The translations under genes were made by a program, and so were the position numbers. A stretch of 16,830 nt of DNA from an uncultured Bacteroidales bacterium (lineage in GTDB: Bacteria; Bacteroidota; Bacteroidia; Bacteroidales; Paludibacteraceae): positions 1 to 16,830 of the forward strand of contig CALGHE010000034.1 in NCBI GenBank assembly GCA_937915765.1, given 5' to 3'. Positions within the stretch are counted from its first letter, which is position 1, and every line of letters begins with the position of its first letter. Positions 1 through 6,299 of the stretch are shown one piece after another. The notes under the pieces are model-generated. The model was not told where the DNA came from. It did no database searches and worked only from the letters and a program-made list of their open reading frames with translations.

Positions 1-168
1 TTGAGCAAATAATAACATACTTTTGAGCAAATAATAACATACTTTTGAGCAAATAATAACATACTTTTGAGCAAATAATAACATACTTTTGAGCAAATAA
101 TAACATACTTTTGAGCAAATAATAACATACTTTTGAGCAAATAATAACATACTTTTGAGCAAATATTA
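1..168. repeat. Tandem array of a 22-bp unit, seven full copies plus a partial eighth
   Basis: Seven identical 22-bp units begin at 1, 23, 45, 67, 89, 111 and 133. Each starts TTGAGCAAATAATAAC and ends ATACTT. A partial eighth copy begins at 155, keeps TTGAGCAAAT, then diverges into a T-rich stretch. The array probably continues to the left of the window, since the window opens exactly on a unit. There are no spacers, so it is not a CRISPR array. Each junction between units reads TACTTTTG, a perfect match to the Bacteroidota -7 promoter box TAnnTTTG (18-25, 40-47, 62-69, 84-91, 106-113, 128-135, 150-157). The 22-bp period is close to two DNA helical turns. Confidence 0.97.
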
Positions 169-187
169 TTTTTTTTCACTATTTTTG
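150..187 (+). promoter_or_regulatory. Likely promoter region of the ATPase gene
   Basis: Two TAnnTTTG boxes lie just before the gene: TACTTTTG at 150-157, formed by the last repeat junction, and TATTTTTG at 180-187 in unique sequence. A TTG at 155-157 could act as the -33 element for the second box, but the spacing is 22 bases rather than the usual 19-20. The 180-187 box would leave a leader of about 20 bases before the ATG at 212. Which box is used cannot be decided from sequence. Confidence 0.5.
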
Positions 188-211
188 CATCGACTAAAAA
201 AAGAAAAACAT

Positions 212-1396
212 ATGCTTAAAAGAAAACAATATAAAGAACTGTCTGACAGAATATTAGAACCAAGAGATAAAATACAAGTAATCTCAGGGCCTAGGCAAGT
301 CGGAAAATCGACAATGGTAAAGCAAGTTCTTGCTGAAACCACAATTCCGCACTTGTCTGTTTCAGCAGACGGAATAGACAAAGAAAACACTCGATGGATA
401 GGTGAAATATGGGAATCCGCACGAGCAAAAATGCAGATAAACAAACTTAGAGAATATTTGCTCGTAATTGACGAAGTGCACAAAATAAACAACTGGAGCG
501 AAGAAGTAAAGAAACAATGGGACGCAGACACCAGAAACGACATAAATCTCAAAGTTGTTCTGCTTGGCTCTTCTCGGCTATTGCTCAAAGACGGACTAAC
601 CGAATCCCTCACGGGCAGATACGAACTCATAAGGATGCCACATTGGAGCTACAACGAGATGCAAAAAGCCTTCGGTCTTTCCGTGGAGCAATACATTTAT
701 TACGGAGGATACCCGGGAGGCTCTAAACTCATCAGCAACGAAGTCAGATGGCGCAGATACATAAAAGACAGCATCATAGCTCCTGCAATAGCGAAGGACA
801 TCTTGATGACTAAAGTCATATACAAACCCGAATTAATGAAGCAATTGTTCGAGCTTGGATGCACCTACTCCAGCGAGGAGATCTCCTTAACAAAGATTCT
901 TGGACAATTGCAAGACGCCGGAAATGTGACAACTCTGGCAAACTATTTGACAACGTTGGCTGAGTCTCAACTGCTTTGCGGACTGCAAAAATACGCATAC
1001 GACAATGCAAGAAAGTACAATTCAGTTCCGAAGATAATGACGTACAACACGGCCCTACTCAGCGCTTTATCAGGCGTAACATTCGAAAAGGCCTACACCA
1101 CTCCCAAAGTTTGGGGAAGATGGGCAGAAAGCGCTGTTGGAGCGCATATATTGAATTCTGCGGACGAGTACGACTATAAAATTTATTACTGGAGAGACAA
1201 GAATGATGAAGTTGACTTCATTATTGAACATTACGGACAATGCGCCGCCATCGAAGTCAAAAGCGGCCGCAGAACAATGAACGAAGGCCTGTCTGTGTTC
1301 AAGAACAAGTTCCAGCCAAAGCTATCGCTCATAGTTGGTTCCGGAGGCATGCCTTTCGATGAATTCTTGAACTGCGACCTTGGCGCATTATTCTAA
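212..1396 (+). CDS. AAA-family ATPase with C-terminal DUF4143 nuclease-like domain
   Basis: This 394-residue protein has the two-part layout of the DUF4143 ATPases common in Bacteroidota and archaea. The N-terminal P-loop domain has Walker A GPRQVGKST at 26-34 and Walker B LLVIDEVH at 83-90 with acidic pair D87-E88. The C-terminal part has a PD-(D/E)xK-like pattern, with EVDF (D335) followed by IEVKSG (E348, K350), as in restriction-endonuclease folds. The family's cellular role is not settled; mobile-element or defence-related roles are proposed, and no partner gene is present here. I chose the ATG at 212. The frame can be extended to a TTG at 155, but that lies inside the repeat array and encodes an unlikely T-rich extension. 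The gene stands alone, between the repeat array and a terminator. It looks intact. Confidence 0.85.
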   Translation: MLKRKQYKELSDRILEPRDKIQVISGPRQVGKSTMVKQVLAETTIPHLSVSADGIDKENTRWIGEIWESARAKMQINKLREYLLVIDEVHKINNWSEEVKKQWDADTRNDINLKVVLLGSSRLLLKDGLTESLTGRYELIRMPHWSYNEMQKAFGLSVEQYIYYGGYPGGSKLISNEVRWRRYIKDSIIAPAIAKDILMTKVIYKPELMKQLFELGCTYSSEEISLTKILGQLQDAGNVTTLANYLTTLAESQLLCGLQKYAYDNARKYNSVPKIMTYNTALLSALSGVTFEKAYTTPKVWGRWAESAVGAHILNSADEYDYKIYYWRDKNDEVDFIIEHYGQCAAIEVKSGRRTMNEGLSVFKNKFQPKLSLIVGSGGMPFDEFLNCDLGALF

Positions 1397-1398
1397 AC

Positions 1399-1440
1399 AA
1401 GCAGGGCTTTTTCTGAATTCAAGAAAGCCCCGCTTATTTT
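1399..1440 (+). terminator. Intrinsic terminator after the ATPase gene
   Basis: An inverted repeat begins three bases after the stop codon. AAGC-A-GGGCTTT and a following TCT pair with AGAAAGCCC-C-GCTT, with one A/C mismatch, around a short GAATTC-containing loop, followed by TTATTTTAT. The arms are at about 1399-1413 and 1422-1435. Confidence 0.8.
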
Positions 1441-1474
1441 ATCTTGAATGTCTCCAATTTTCTAACATTTATTA

Positions 1475-1482
1475 TATATTTG
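1475..1482 (+). promoter_or_regulatory. Promoter -7 box for the DIP1984-family gene
   Basis: TATATTTG, followed by C, matches the Bacteroidota -7 consensus TAnnTTTG and lies about 50 bases before the ATG at 1533. I see no TTG at the expected -33 distance. Confidence 0.55.
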
Positions 1483-1532
1483 CAGAAAATAAATAGAAAA
1501 TCGATGATATCTAACACTTAATACGTAAACAC

Positions 1533-1988
1533 ATGAAACTAGCAGAAGCACTACAAGAAAGAGCCGACTTGAATAAAAAAATCGAGCAGCTAAAAAGCAG
1601 ACTGGAAGCCAACGCCACTGTTCAGGAGGGAGAAAAGCCCGCTGAAGACCCAAACGAGCTCCTTAAAGAGCTAAACAGCAGCATTGCAAGGCTAGAATTT
1701 CTAATAGCCAAAATCAATATGGTCAACTGCCACACTTCCACAAACGGAAAGACTCTGACGGAACTGCTAGCCGAAAAGGATTGCCTCTCTTTGAATATTA
1801 ACACACTGCAAAATCTGAGAAATTCAGCAAGCAGACTTGCTCAAAGAGCTACCCGGTCTGAAATCAAGATACTTAGCGCAATTGACGTGAAAAACCTTCA
1901 GTCCGAAATTGACAAACTGTCTAAAAGACTTAGAATCGTGGACAACTGCATACAAGAAGCCAATTGGAGCACAACTATAGACATCTGA
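1533..1988 (+). CDS. DIP1984 family (septicolysin-like) coiled-coil protein
   Basis: This 151-residue protein starts MKLAEALQERADLNKKIEQL and continues with VQEGEKPAEDPNELLKEL, ending in a segment with IQEANWSTTI. This pattern is characteristic of the DIP1984/DUF6847 family, widespread in bacteria and sometimes named septicolysin. The experimental basis for that name is thin, and I do not infer a toxin function. The sequence is almost entirely charged helix, with heptad-like segments at about 1-30, 42-65 and 114-145, and has no signal peptide or membrane segment, so it is probably a cytoplasmic helical bundle. Its length fits the family. It has its own -7 box and follows a terminator, so it is transcribed separately from the ATPase gene. 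Confidence 0.85.
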   Translation: MKLAEALQERADLNKKIEQLKSRLEANATVQEGEKPAEDPNELLKELNSSIARLEFLIAKINMVNCHTSTNGKTLTELLAEKDCLSLNINTLQNLRNSASRLAQRATRSEIKILSAIDVKNLQSEIDKLSKRLRIVDNCIQEANWSTTIDI

Positions 1989-2062
1989 AAAATCACATGC
2001 AATCGGCTCGTTGGGCGAATGTCATCTCTGTGACTGAGAATGAGTTCACAAAACAGGTATTG

Positions 2063-2083
2063 GAGCAAAGAGGTGCTCGGTTT
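2063..2083 (+). terminator. Possible weak terminator after the DIP1984-family gene
   Basis: GAGCA at 2063-2067 pairs with TGCTC at 2074-2078 around a six-base loop, followed by GGTTTT. The stem is only five base pairs. The rest of the gap 1989-2253 holds no convincing gene; the 65-codon frame at 2040-2237 has low-complexity, unrecognisable product. Confidence 0.25.
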
Positions 2084-2253
2084 TCACTGTAATCCTCAGC
2101 ACAATTCACAAATGCACTTCTTACATTTCACGTATCATCACCAGACATTGACAACGGCCGCATTGCATTTTTTCATTTTTTTTAGCCCTCCTTTAAACCT
2201 CTTCTGCAATTATTTGTCTATATCTATAGTAATTTAATAAATTAAACACGTAT

Positions 2254-2802
2254 ATGAAGAAAGTTTTTATTTTGGCGGCATTCGCTTGCTGCTCTTTGCT
2301 TATGAGCTCTTGTTGCAACTGCGAAAAGCAGTCTTGTCCTAACAATGCAGACAAGCCTGCAACAGAAGCATGTGCTTATGAAGGTGAAAAAGACGGTTGC
2401 CCTGACAAAAACAGACACCGCGGACATCACCACGGGCGCCACGAAAAAGGCAAATTCGAAGAATTTCCTTGCGACCGCTTCGATAACATGAGCGACGAAG
2501 AACGCGAAAACTGCAAGAAATGGTGCAAATTCGACAGCCTTTCGACAGAAGAACAGAAAGATCTTATCAGCAAACGTAAAGCTTGCATCGACAAGCACGA
2601 AGCTGAAATGAAGGCTAAAAGGGAAGAATTTGAACAGAAATGGGCCAACTTCGACAATCTTTCAATCGAAGAACAAAAAGCCCTTCTGGATCAAAAGTGC
2701 CGCATGAATTGTCCTAACAAACCTTTTGGACACAAAAAATTCATGAGAGGCAAACATCATCAGGACCACAAAAGAAAAACTGAATGTCCAAACAAAAACT
2801 AA
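2254..2802 (+). CDS. Cys/His-rich lipoprotein with three FDxxSxEE repeats
   Basis: This 182-residue protein begins with a lipoprotein signal: a KK pair, a hydrophobic core and the lipobox LMSSC, with Cys20 as the lipidated residue. The mature protein has 13 cysteines, starting CCNC, and histidine-rich clusters (RGHHHGRHEKG at about 56-66, KHHQDHK near the C-terminus). It is otherwise strongly charged. Three internal repeats follow one another: FDNMSDEERENC, FDSLSTEEQKDL and FDNLSIEEQKAL. The LSxEEQ core resembles the LTxxQ motif of the Spy/CpxP periplasmic proteins, which are stress chaperones with metal-linked members. That resemblance is my inference, and I do not recognise a named family. 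Metal binding or thiol chemistry at the cell envelope is the plausible role. No clear promoter consensus precedes it, only ATTATTTG near 2207-2214 with one mismatch. Confidence 0.75.
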   Translation: MKKVFILAAFACCSLLMSSCCNCEKQSCPNNADKPATEACAYEGEKDGCPDKNRHRGHHHGRHEKGKFEEFPCDRFDNMSDEERENCKKWCKFDSLSTEEQKDLISKRKACIDKHEAEMKAKREEFEQKWANFDNLSIEEQKALLDQKCRMNCPNKPFGHKKFMRGKHHQDHKRKTECPNKN

Positions 2803-2803
2803 C

Positions 2804-2841
2804 TAAAAAAGAGGAGGTTGCCTTAACAGGCAACCTCTTCT
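2804..2841. terminator. Bidirectional terminator hairpin
   Basis: A 13-bp stem (2810-2822 with 2829-2841, one G-U pair) contains GAGGTTGCC and GGCAACCTC around a six-base loop. It starts eight bases after the lipoprotein stop codon. On the + strand it is followed by TCGCTTT, a poor T tract. On the - strand it is followed by TTTTTTA (2804-2810), a good one. It would therefore work best for a leftward transcript such as the candidate sRNA and also end the lipoprotein mRNA. Confidence 0.8.
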
Positions 2842-2948
2842 CGCTTTGACTCTGCAAAAATGCAAACAACAGAGCCAAAACCGTCTGACAACAGTCAGAC
2901 ATCCCTTTTAGAGTAATATTAAAAAATATAACTTCACGGGCTAAGGCT
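2804..2948 (-). ncRNA. Candidate small RNA, about 145 nt
   Basis: On the - strand a near-perfect Bacteroidota promoter (2983-2954) is followed, with no ORF of note, by four consecutive possible hairpins. They are an AU-rich stem around 2908-2929, a perfect 7-bp stem GTCTGAC/GTCAGAC (2900-2894 with 2889-2883), a 7-bp stem GGCTCTG/CAGAGTC (2876-2870 with 2854-2848, one G-U pair), and the strong terminator hairpin ending in a T run. The rimO terminator lies just upstream at 2994-3015, so this is an independent transcription unit. I do not recognise it as 6S, tmRNA or another named RNA. An 80-codon frame on this strand uses a TTG start that coincides with the promoter -33 element, so it is unlikely to be coding. 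The transcript's 3' end would overlap the 3' UTR of the lipoprotein mRNA. Confidence 0.5.
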
Positions 2949-2953
2949 TGCCA

Positions 2954-2983
2954 CAAAGATACAACATTAATCCCGTTTTTCAA
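2954..2983 (-). promoter_or_regulatory. Strong promoter for the candidate sRNA
   Basis: On the - strand TTG (2983-2981) is followed by exactly 19 bases and TATCTTTG (2961-2954), matching the Bacteroidota consensus TTG-N19-TAnnTTTG. No annotated gene lies downstream on this strand before the terminator. Confidence 0.65.
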
Positions 2984-2993
2984 TCACATTTGC

Positions 2994-3015
2994 AAAAAAA
3001 GTTGCGTTTCACAAC
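2994..3015 (-). terminator. Intrinsic terminator of rimO
   Basis: On the - strand GTTGTG pairs with CGCAAC around an AAA loop (3015-3001), followed by seven T residues (3000-2994). It lies 27 bases beyond the rimO stop codon. Confidence 0.75.
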
Positions 3016-3041
3016 ATTTTTTTTCTTTTTTCCTAAAAAAC

Positions 3042-4337
3042 TTATCTCACAACCCCATAAAGATCAAATTCCTCCGCTCCGGTAATCTCAACATCATAAA
3101 AACGACCTATCTCCAAAGCCAAACTTTTTTCCACAAGAACCTCCGGGTCAACCTCAGGCGAGTCAAACTCTGTTCTTCCAATGAAATAGTCTGCCTCCTC
3201 TCTATCAATCACAACCTTCAGCACTTGCCCTATCTTACTCCTGTTCACCTCTAACGACACCTCTTGCTGCACTGCCATCAGTTTGTCCACCCTGCTCTGC
3301 TTCACATCTTCCGGAATATCATCCTCATAATTGTCACCCGAAAACGTACCTTCCTCTTCCGAATAAGGGAAAGCGCCCATACGCTCGAACTTCGCCTCCC
3401 TGACAAAATCCATAAGCTGTTCAAAATCCTCCTCCGTCTCTCCCGGATGCCCTACCAGCAAAGTTGTTCTCAAATGTATGCCCGGCACCTCCTCTCGCAA
3501 CCTGGAAATCAGCTCCAGCGTCTCTTGCTTTGTCACATGCCTGCGCATTTTCTGCAACATATTATCGCTGATATGCTGCAATGCGATGTCCAAGTATTTG
3601 CAAACATTCTCACGCTCACGCATAACTTTCAGCACCTCAAAAGGAAACTTTGCAGGATAAGCATAATGCAACCTCAGCCACTCAACTCCCTCTATATCAG
3701 CAAGTCTATCAACCAATTCAGCCAACTTAAACGATTTATACAAATCCATTCCGTAATAGGACAAGTCTTGTGCTATAAGCTGAAATTCCTTGACGCCTTG
3801 AGACACAAGCCAACGCACCTCATCCTCAATCTCCTCCATAGGCCTTGACTTATGTTTCCCTGTTATGATAGGAATCGCACAGTAAGCACAATGTCTGTTA
3901 CACCCTTCTGAAATCTTCAGATACGCATAATGCGAAGGTGTCGTTATAGTTCTCTCAAACGCAATAGACTCGTCATAAACATGCCCCAAGTCATTTATAA
4001 TACCTTTCCAATCAAACTTTCCGTAAAATTTGTCAACCTCAGGAATTTCGTCCGGCAAAACATCCAAATAACGCCCTGAGAGACACCCCATCACAAACAA
4101 CCTTTTAATTTTACGTTTTCGCCTCAATTCGCCAAACTGTAAAATAGTGTTTATTGACTCCTCTTTCGCATCACCGATAAAGCCGCAGGTATTTATTATA
4201 ACGATTTCACCGTTTGGCTTCTCCGGGTCATGTGTAACTTTGTACCCCTTGGCTTCCAATTGACGGCTAAGCATCTCTGAATCAACAAGATTCTTCGAGC
4301 ATCCAAGATTTATTATATCTATCGAATTTTCTTTCAT
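3042..4337 (-). CDS. rimO: Ribosomal protein S12 methylthiotransferase RimO
   Basis: RimO is a radical-SAM enzyme with two 4Fe-4S clusters that adds a methylthio group to a conserved aspartate of ribosomal protein S12. The 431-residue product has the family layout. The N-terminal methylthiotransferase domain has cluster cysteines C13 (NLGCSKN), C51 (NTCGFI) and C85 (MGCLSG). The radical-SAM motif is C146-NRH-C150-AY-C153 in EGCNRHCAYCAIP, and a C-terminal TRAM-like domain follows from about 370. The NLGCSKNLVDSE start and GFIGDAKEES stretch distinguish RimO from MiaB. I place the start at the ATG at 4337. The frame extends four codons to a TTG at 4349, which is less likely. It follows ftsY but is separated from it by a terminator, so it probably has its own weak promoter in 4338-4386. 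Confidence 0.96.
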   Translation of the reverse strand: MKENSIDIINLGCSKNLVDSEMLSRQLEAKGYKVTHDPEKPNGEIVIINTCGFIGDAKEESINTILQFGELRRKRKIKRLFVMGCLSGRYLDVLPDEIPEVDKFYGKFDWKGIINDLGHVYDESIAFERTITTPSHYAYLKISEGCNRHCAYCAIPIITGKHKSRPMEEIEDEVRWLVSQGVKEFQLIAQDLSYYGMDLYKSFKLAELVDRLADIEGVEWLRLHYAYPAKFPFEVLKVMRERENVCKYLDIALQHISDNMLQKMRRHVTKQETLELISRLREEVPGIHLRTTLLVGHPGETEEDFEQLMDFVREAKFERMGAFPYSEEEGTFSGDNYEDDIPEDVKQSRVDKLMAVQQEVSLEVNRSKIGQVLKVVIDREEADYFIGRTEFDSPEVDPEVLVEKSLALEIGRFYDVEITGAEEFDLYGVVR

Positions 4338-4386
4338 TTCAGAACACAAATAAAAACACTCACTCCGAATTGCTTCAACACACTAC

Positions 4387-4420
4387 AAAAAAAAGAGACG
4401 CAAGTACGACAAGCGCCTCT
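4387..4420 (-). terminator. Intrinsic terminator between ftsY and rimO
   Basis: On the - strand AGAGGCGC (4420-4413) pairs with GCGTCTCT (4401-4394), with one G-U pair, across an 11-base loop and is followed by a run of eight T. It ends the ftsY transcript before rimO. Confidence 0.75.
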
Positions 4421-4461
4421 ATTCCAAAACCTCAACTCACAAAGAGAAAAAGTATATAAAA

Positions 4462-5412
4462 TCACTTAAACAAAGAATCCACGAACTCTCTTTTGCGGAA
4501 AACCTGCAAATGGTCTATACCTTCGCCAACACCAATATACTTAACCGGAATCTTGAACTGGTCAGAGATGCCGATTACCACACCGCCCTTTGCCGTTCCG
4601 TCCAACTTAGTGATAGCAAGAGCCGAAACCTCCGTAGCCTTTGTAAACTGACGAGCCTGTTCAAAAGCATTCTGCCCCGTAGAGCCGTCGAGAACAAGAA
4701 GAACTTCGTGCGGAGCATTAGGAACAATTTTAGCCATAACCTGCTTAATCTTGGTCAATTCATTCATCAAATTAACCTTGTTATGCAGACGACCCGCAGT
4801 GTCTATAATTACAACGTCCGCGCCGTTAGCCTTTGCTGACGACAACGTATCGAACGCAACAGAAGCAGGGTCCGCCCCCATTTTCTGCTTTATAACCTGA
4901 CAGCCAACACGTTCGCCCCAAACAACAAGCTGCTCCACTGCCGCCGCCCTGAATGTATCTGCCGCGCCCAAGAACACCTTTTTGCCTGCCTTTGAAAACT
5001 GATAAGCGAGTTTGCCTATGGTCGTGGTTTTTCCAACGCCATTCACGCCTACAACCATTATGACATAAGGGTCCGACATTTCAGGCAAAGAAAAAGACTC
5101 CCCGTCCTGCGTGTTATTTTCCTCCAAAAGAGCTGCAACCTCATCTTTCAGAATACCGTTAAGCTCATCTGTGCCAACATACTTATCCCTGGCCACACGC
5201 TTCTCTATTCTCTCAATAATCTTCAGAGTTGTCTCCACACCAACATCGGACGTTACAAGAACCTCCTCCAGATTATCAAGAACCTCGTCGTCCACCTTCG
5301 ACTTTCCGGCAACAGCACGAGCTATTTTAGAAAAGACGCTCTCTTTGGTTTTTTCAAGACCCTTGTCTAAGGTCTCTTTCTTCTCTTTTGAAAAAAAATC
5401 AAACAAGCCCAT
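4462..5412 (-). CDS. ftsY: Signal recognition particle receptor FtsY
   Basis: FtsY is the membrane-associated GTPase that receives SRP-ribosome complexes and delivers nascent membrane proteins to the Sec translocon. The 316-residue protein has an N domain (about 1-100, starting MGLFDFFSKEKKE, an amphipathic membrane-contacting start) followed by the G domain. The G domain carries the P loop GVNGVGKTT at 122-130, DTFRAAAVEQL at 152-162, DTAGR at 204-208, TKLDGTAKGG at 268-277 and a closing GEGIDHLQVF segment. It lacks the long acidic A domain of E. coli FtsY, as is usual outside proteobacteria. The ATG start is supported by overlapping promoter boxes just upstream. Terminators on both sides (5626-5658 and 4387-4420) suggest a single-gene transcript. 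Confidence 0.97.
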   Translation of the reverse strand: MGLFDFFSKEKKETLDKGLEKTKESVFSKIARAVAGKSKVDDEVLDNLEEVLVTSDVGVETTLKIIERIEKRVARDKYVGTDELNGILKDEVAALLEENNTQDGESFSLPEMSDPYVIMVVGVNGVGKTTTIGKLAYQFSKAGKKVFLGAADTFRAAAVEQLVVWGERVGCQVIKQKMGADPASVAFDTLSSAKANGADVVIIDTAGRLHNKVNLMNELTKIKQVMAKIVPNAPHEVLLVLDGSTGQNAFEQARQFTKATEVSALAITKLDGTAKGGVVIGISDQFKIPVKYIGVGEGIDHLQVFRKREFVDSLFK

Positions 5413-5461
5413 AAACTTACAGATTTATGAAGAATAGCACAAAATAAATCATGCGATTCCA

Positions 5462-5496
5462 CAAATTTACAACTGTTTAAATCAACTGCAAATATA
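5462..5496 (-). promoter_or_regulatory. Promoter of ftsY, two overlapping boxes
   Basis: On the - strand TATATTTG (5496-5489) and TAAATTTG (5469-5462) both match TAnnTTTG. The TTG at the end of the first box (5491-5489) lies exactly 19 bases before the second, so it can serve as its -33 element. The second would give a leader of about 45 bases to the ATG at 5412. Confidence 0.65.
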
Positions 5497-5625
5497 CATT
5501 TTTTTTTGAAAAAAAACTAACGAAAAACAAGTTCTGTAAAATATCACGCAAAAGAACAATCCTCACCCGACAAAACGCAAACGAATTAAGGGCTATCTAT
5601 TAAGGCAACTTGAAATAATCTACAG

Positions 5626-5658
5626 AAAAAAGAGGCTTGCCCACAACGAGCAAGCCCC
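5626..5658 (-). terminator. Intrinsic terminator after the rpmB-rpmG-DUF4295 operon
   Basis: On the - strand GGGGCTTGC (5658-5650) pairs with GCAAGCCTC (5640-5632), nine base pairs with one G-U pair, across a nine-base loop and is followed by six T (5631-5626). Confidence 0.85.
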
Positions 5659-5682
5659 ACCTATGTTTGTCCTCACTGCCAA

Positions 5683-5835
5683 TTACTTAGCCAAGTGATT
5701 TTTAACCTCTTCGTTAAGAACGATAGCTTCGTCAAACATATAAGCTCCAGTCTTTGGAGACTTAACCATCTTGATTACTTTTGCATAACCACGACCCTCA
5801 CCTCTTTGAAGTGTTGCGACTGCTTTCTTTGCCAT
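5683..5835 (-). CDS. DUF4295 small ribosome-associated protein
   Basis: This 50-residue basic protein starts MAKKAVATLQRGEGRGYAKV, continues through KSPKTGAYMFDE and ends NEEVKNHLAK. It matches the DUF4295 family, which is restricted to Bacteroidota and constantly found next to rpmG. I recall that the Flavobacterium ribosome structure contains a phylum-specific large-subunit protein, named bL38, which I believe is this family; that assignment is from memory. The gene begins nine bases after the rpmG stop codon, so it is translated from the same mRNA as L28 and L33, and a terminator follows. Both the start and the TAA stop were read directly from the sequence. Confidence 0.9.
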   Translation of the reverse strand: MAKKAVATLQRGEGRGYAKVIKMVKSPKTGAYMFDEAIVLNEEVKNHLAK

Positions 5836-5844
5836 AATTCAAAA

Positions 5845-6033
5845 TTATTTAATTTCTTTGTGAACTGTTACCCTTTTCAATATTGGGTTGTATTTTTTAA
5901 GCTCCAAACGATCTGGAGTGTTTTTTCTATTCTTAGTAGTGATATAGCGAGATGTTCCTGGCATACCGCTATCCTTGTGCTCAGTACATTCAAGAATAAC
6001 CTGCACTCTACTTTCTTTACTTTTCTTTGCCAT
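5845..6033 (-). CDS. rpmG: 50S ribosomal protein L33 (bL33)
   Basis: This 62-residue protein has the family pattern SRVQVILECTEHKD, GTSRYITTKNRKNTPDRLELKK and YNPILKRVTVHKEIK. It contains a single cysteine (in LECTEH), so it lacks the four-cysteine zinc ribbon found in the zinc-binding form. It is the zinc-independent type. It lies 20 bases after rpmB and nine before the DUF4295 gene, in the common ribosomal-protein mRNA. Confidence 0.97.
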   Translation of the reverse strand: MAKKSKESRVQVILECTEHKDSGMPGTSRYITTKNRKNTPDRLELKKYNPILKRVTVHKEIK

Positions 6034-6053
6034 TTTCTTATTGCTCTAATAAA

Positions 6054-6287
6054 TTATAGATTACCTTTCTTTGCCGCATCAACCAAAGCTGCGTTAATAC
6101 CCTTCTTGTTGATTGTACGAAGACCCTTAGCCGAAACTTTCAAGCTGATCCAACAATCCTGCTCTGGCCAATAGAATTTCTTTGTGAACAAGTTAACGTC
6201 AAACAATCTCTTTGTTCTTCTCTTAGAGTGTGAGACGTTATTACCATTCATCGCCTTTTTCCCGGTAATTTGACAAATTTTAGACAT
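6054..6287 (-). CDS. rpmB: 50S ribosomal protein L28 (bL28)
   Basis: This 77-residue protein begins MSKICQITGKKAMNGNNVSHSKRRTKRLF, written here in part, and contains WISLKVSAKGLRTINKKG, the typical L28 core. It lacks paired CxxC motifs, so it is of the zinc-independent type, matching L33 downstream. It is the first gene of the rpmB-rpmG-DUF4295 operon, which starts from a strong promoter overlapping the end of the CinA-family gene and has a leader of about 160 bases. Confidence 0.97.
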   Translation of the reverse strand: MSKICQITGKKAMNGNNVSHSKRRTKRLFDVNLFTKKFYWPEQDCWISLKVSAKGLRTINKKGINAALVDAAKKGNL

Positions 6288-6299
6288 TTCTTTAATTTC

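Noticed and set aside
1..168. CRISPR array
   Set aside because: The units are directly adjacent with no spacers and only 22 bp long, and no cas gene is present.
155..211. Upstream TTG start for the ATPase
   Set aside because: It lies in the last repeat copy and overlaps promoter-like boxes; the ATG at 212 gives a normal family N-terminus.
166..630. Minus-strand frame opposite the ATPase gene
   Set aside because: It is a shadow of the ATPase reading frame, with no recognisable product and no promoter.
2161..2200. Minus-strand mini-ORF of about 12 codons preceded by AAAGGAGG
   Set aside because: No gene lies downstream for a leader peptide to regulate, and Shine-Dalgarno sequences are not generally used here.
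2040..2237. 65-codon plus-strand frame between the DIP1984-family gene and the lipoprotein gene
   Set aside because: The product is low-complexity (FFIFFSPP and similar), unlike a real protein, and no promoter precedes it.
2741..2983. 80-codon minus-strand frame
   Set aside because: Its TTG start coincides with the -33 element of the sRNA promoter and it runs through the terminator and into the lipoprotein gene.
3264..3848. 194-codon plus-strand frame inside rimO
   Set aside because: It is antisense to a fully conserved rimO and has no family resemblance.
5695..6174. 159-codon plus-strand frame
   Set aside because: It is antisense to the DUF4295, L33 and L28 genes, which are all recognisable.
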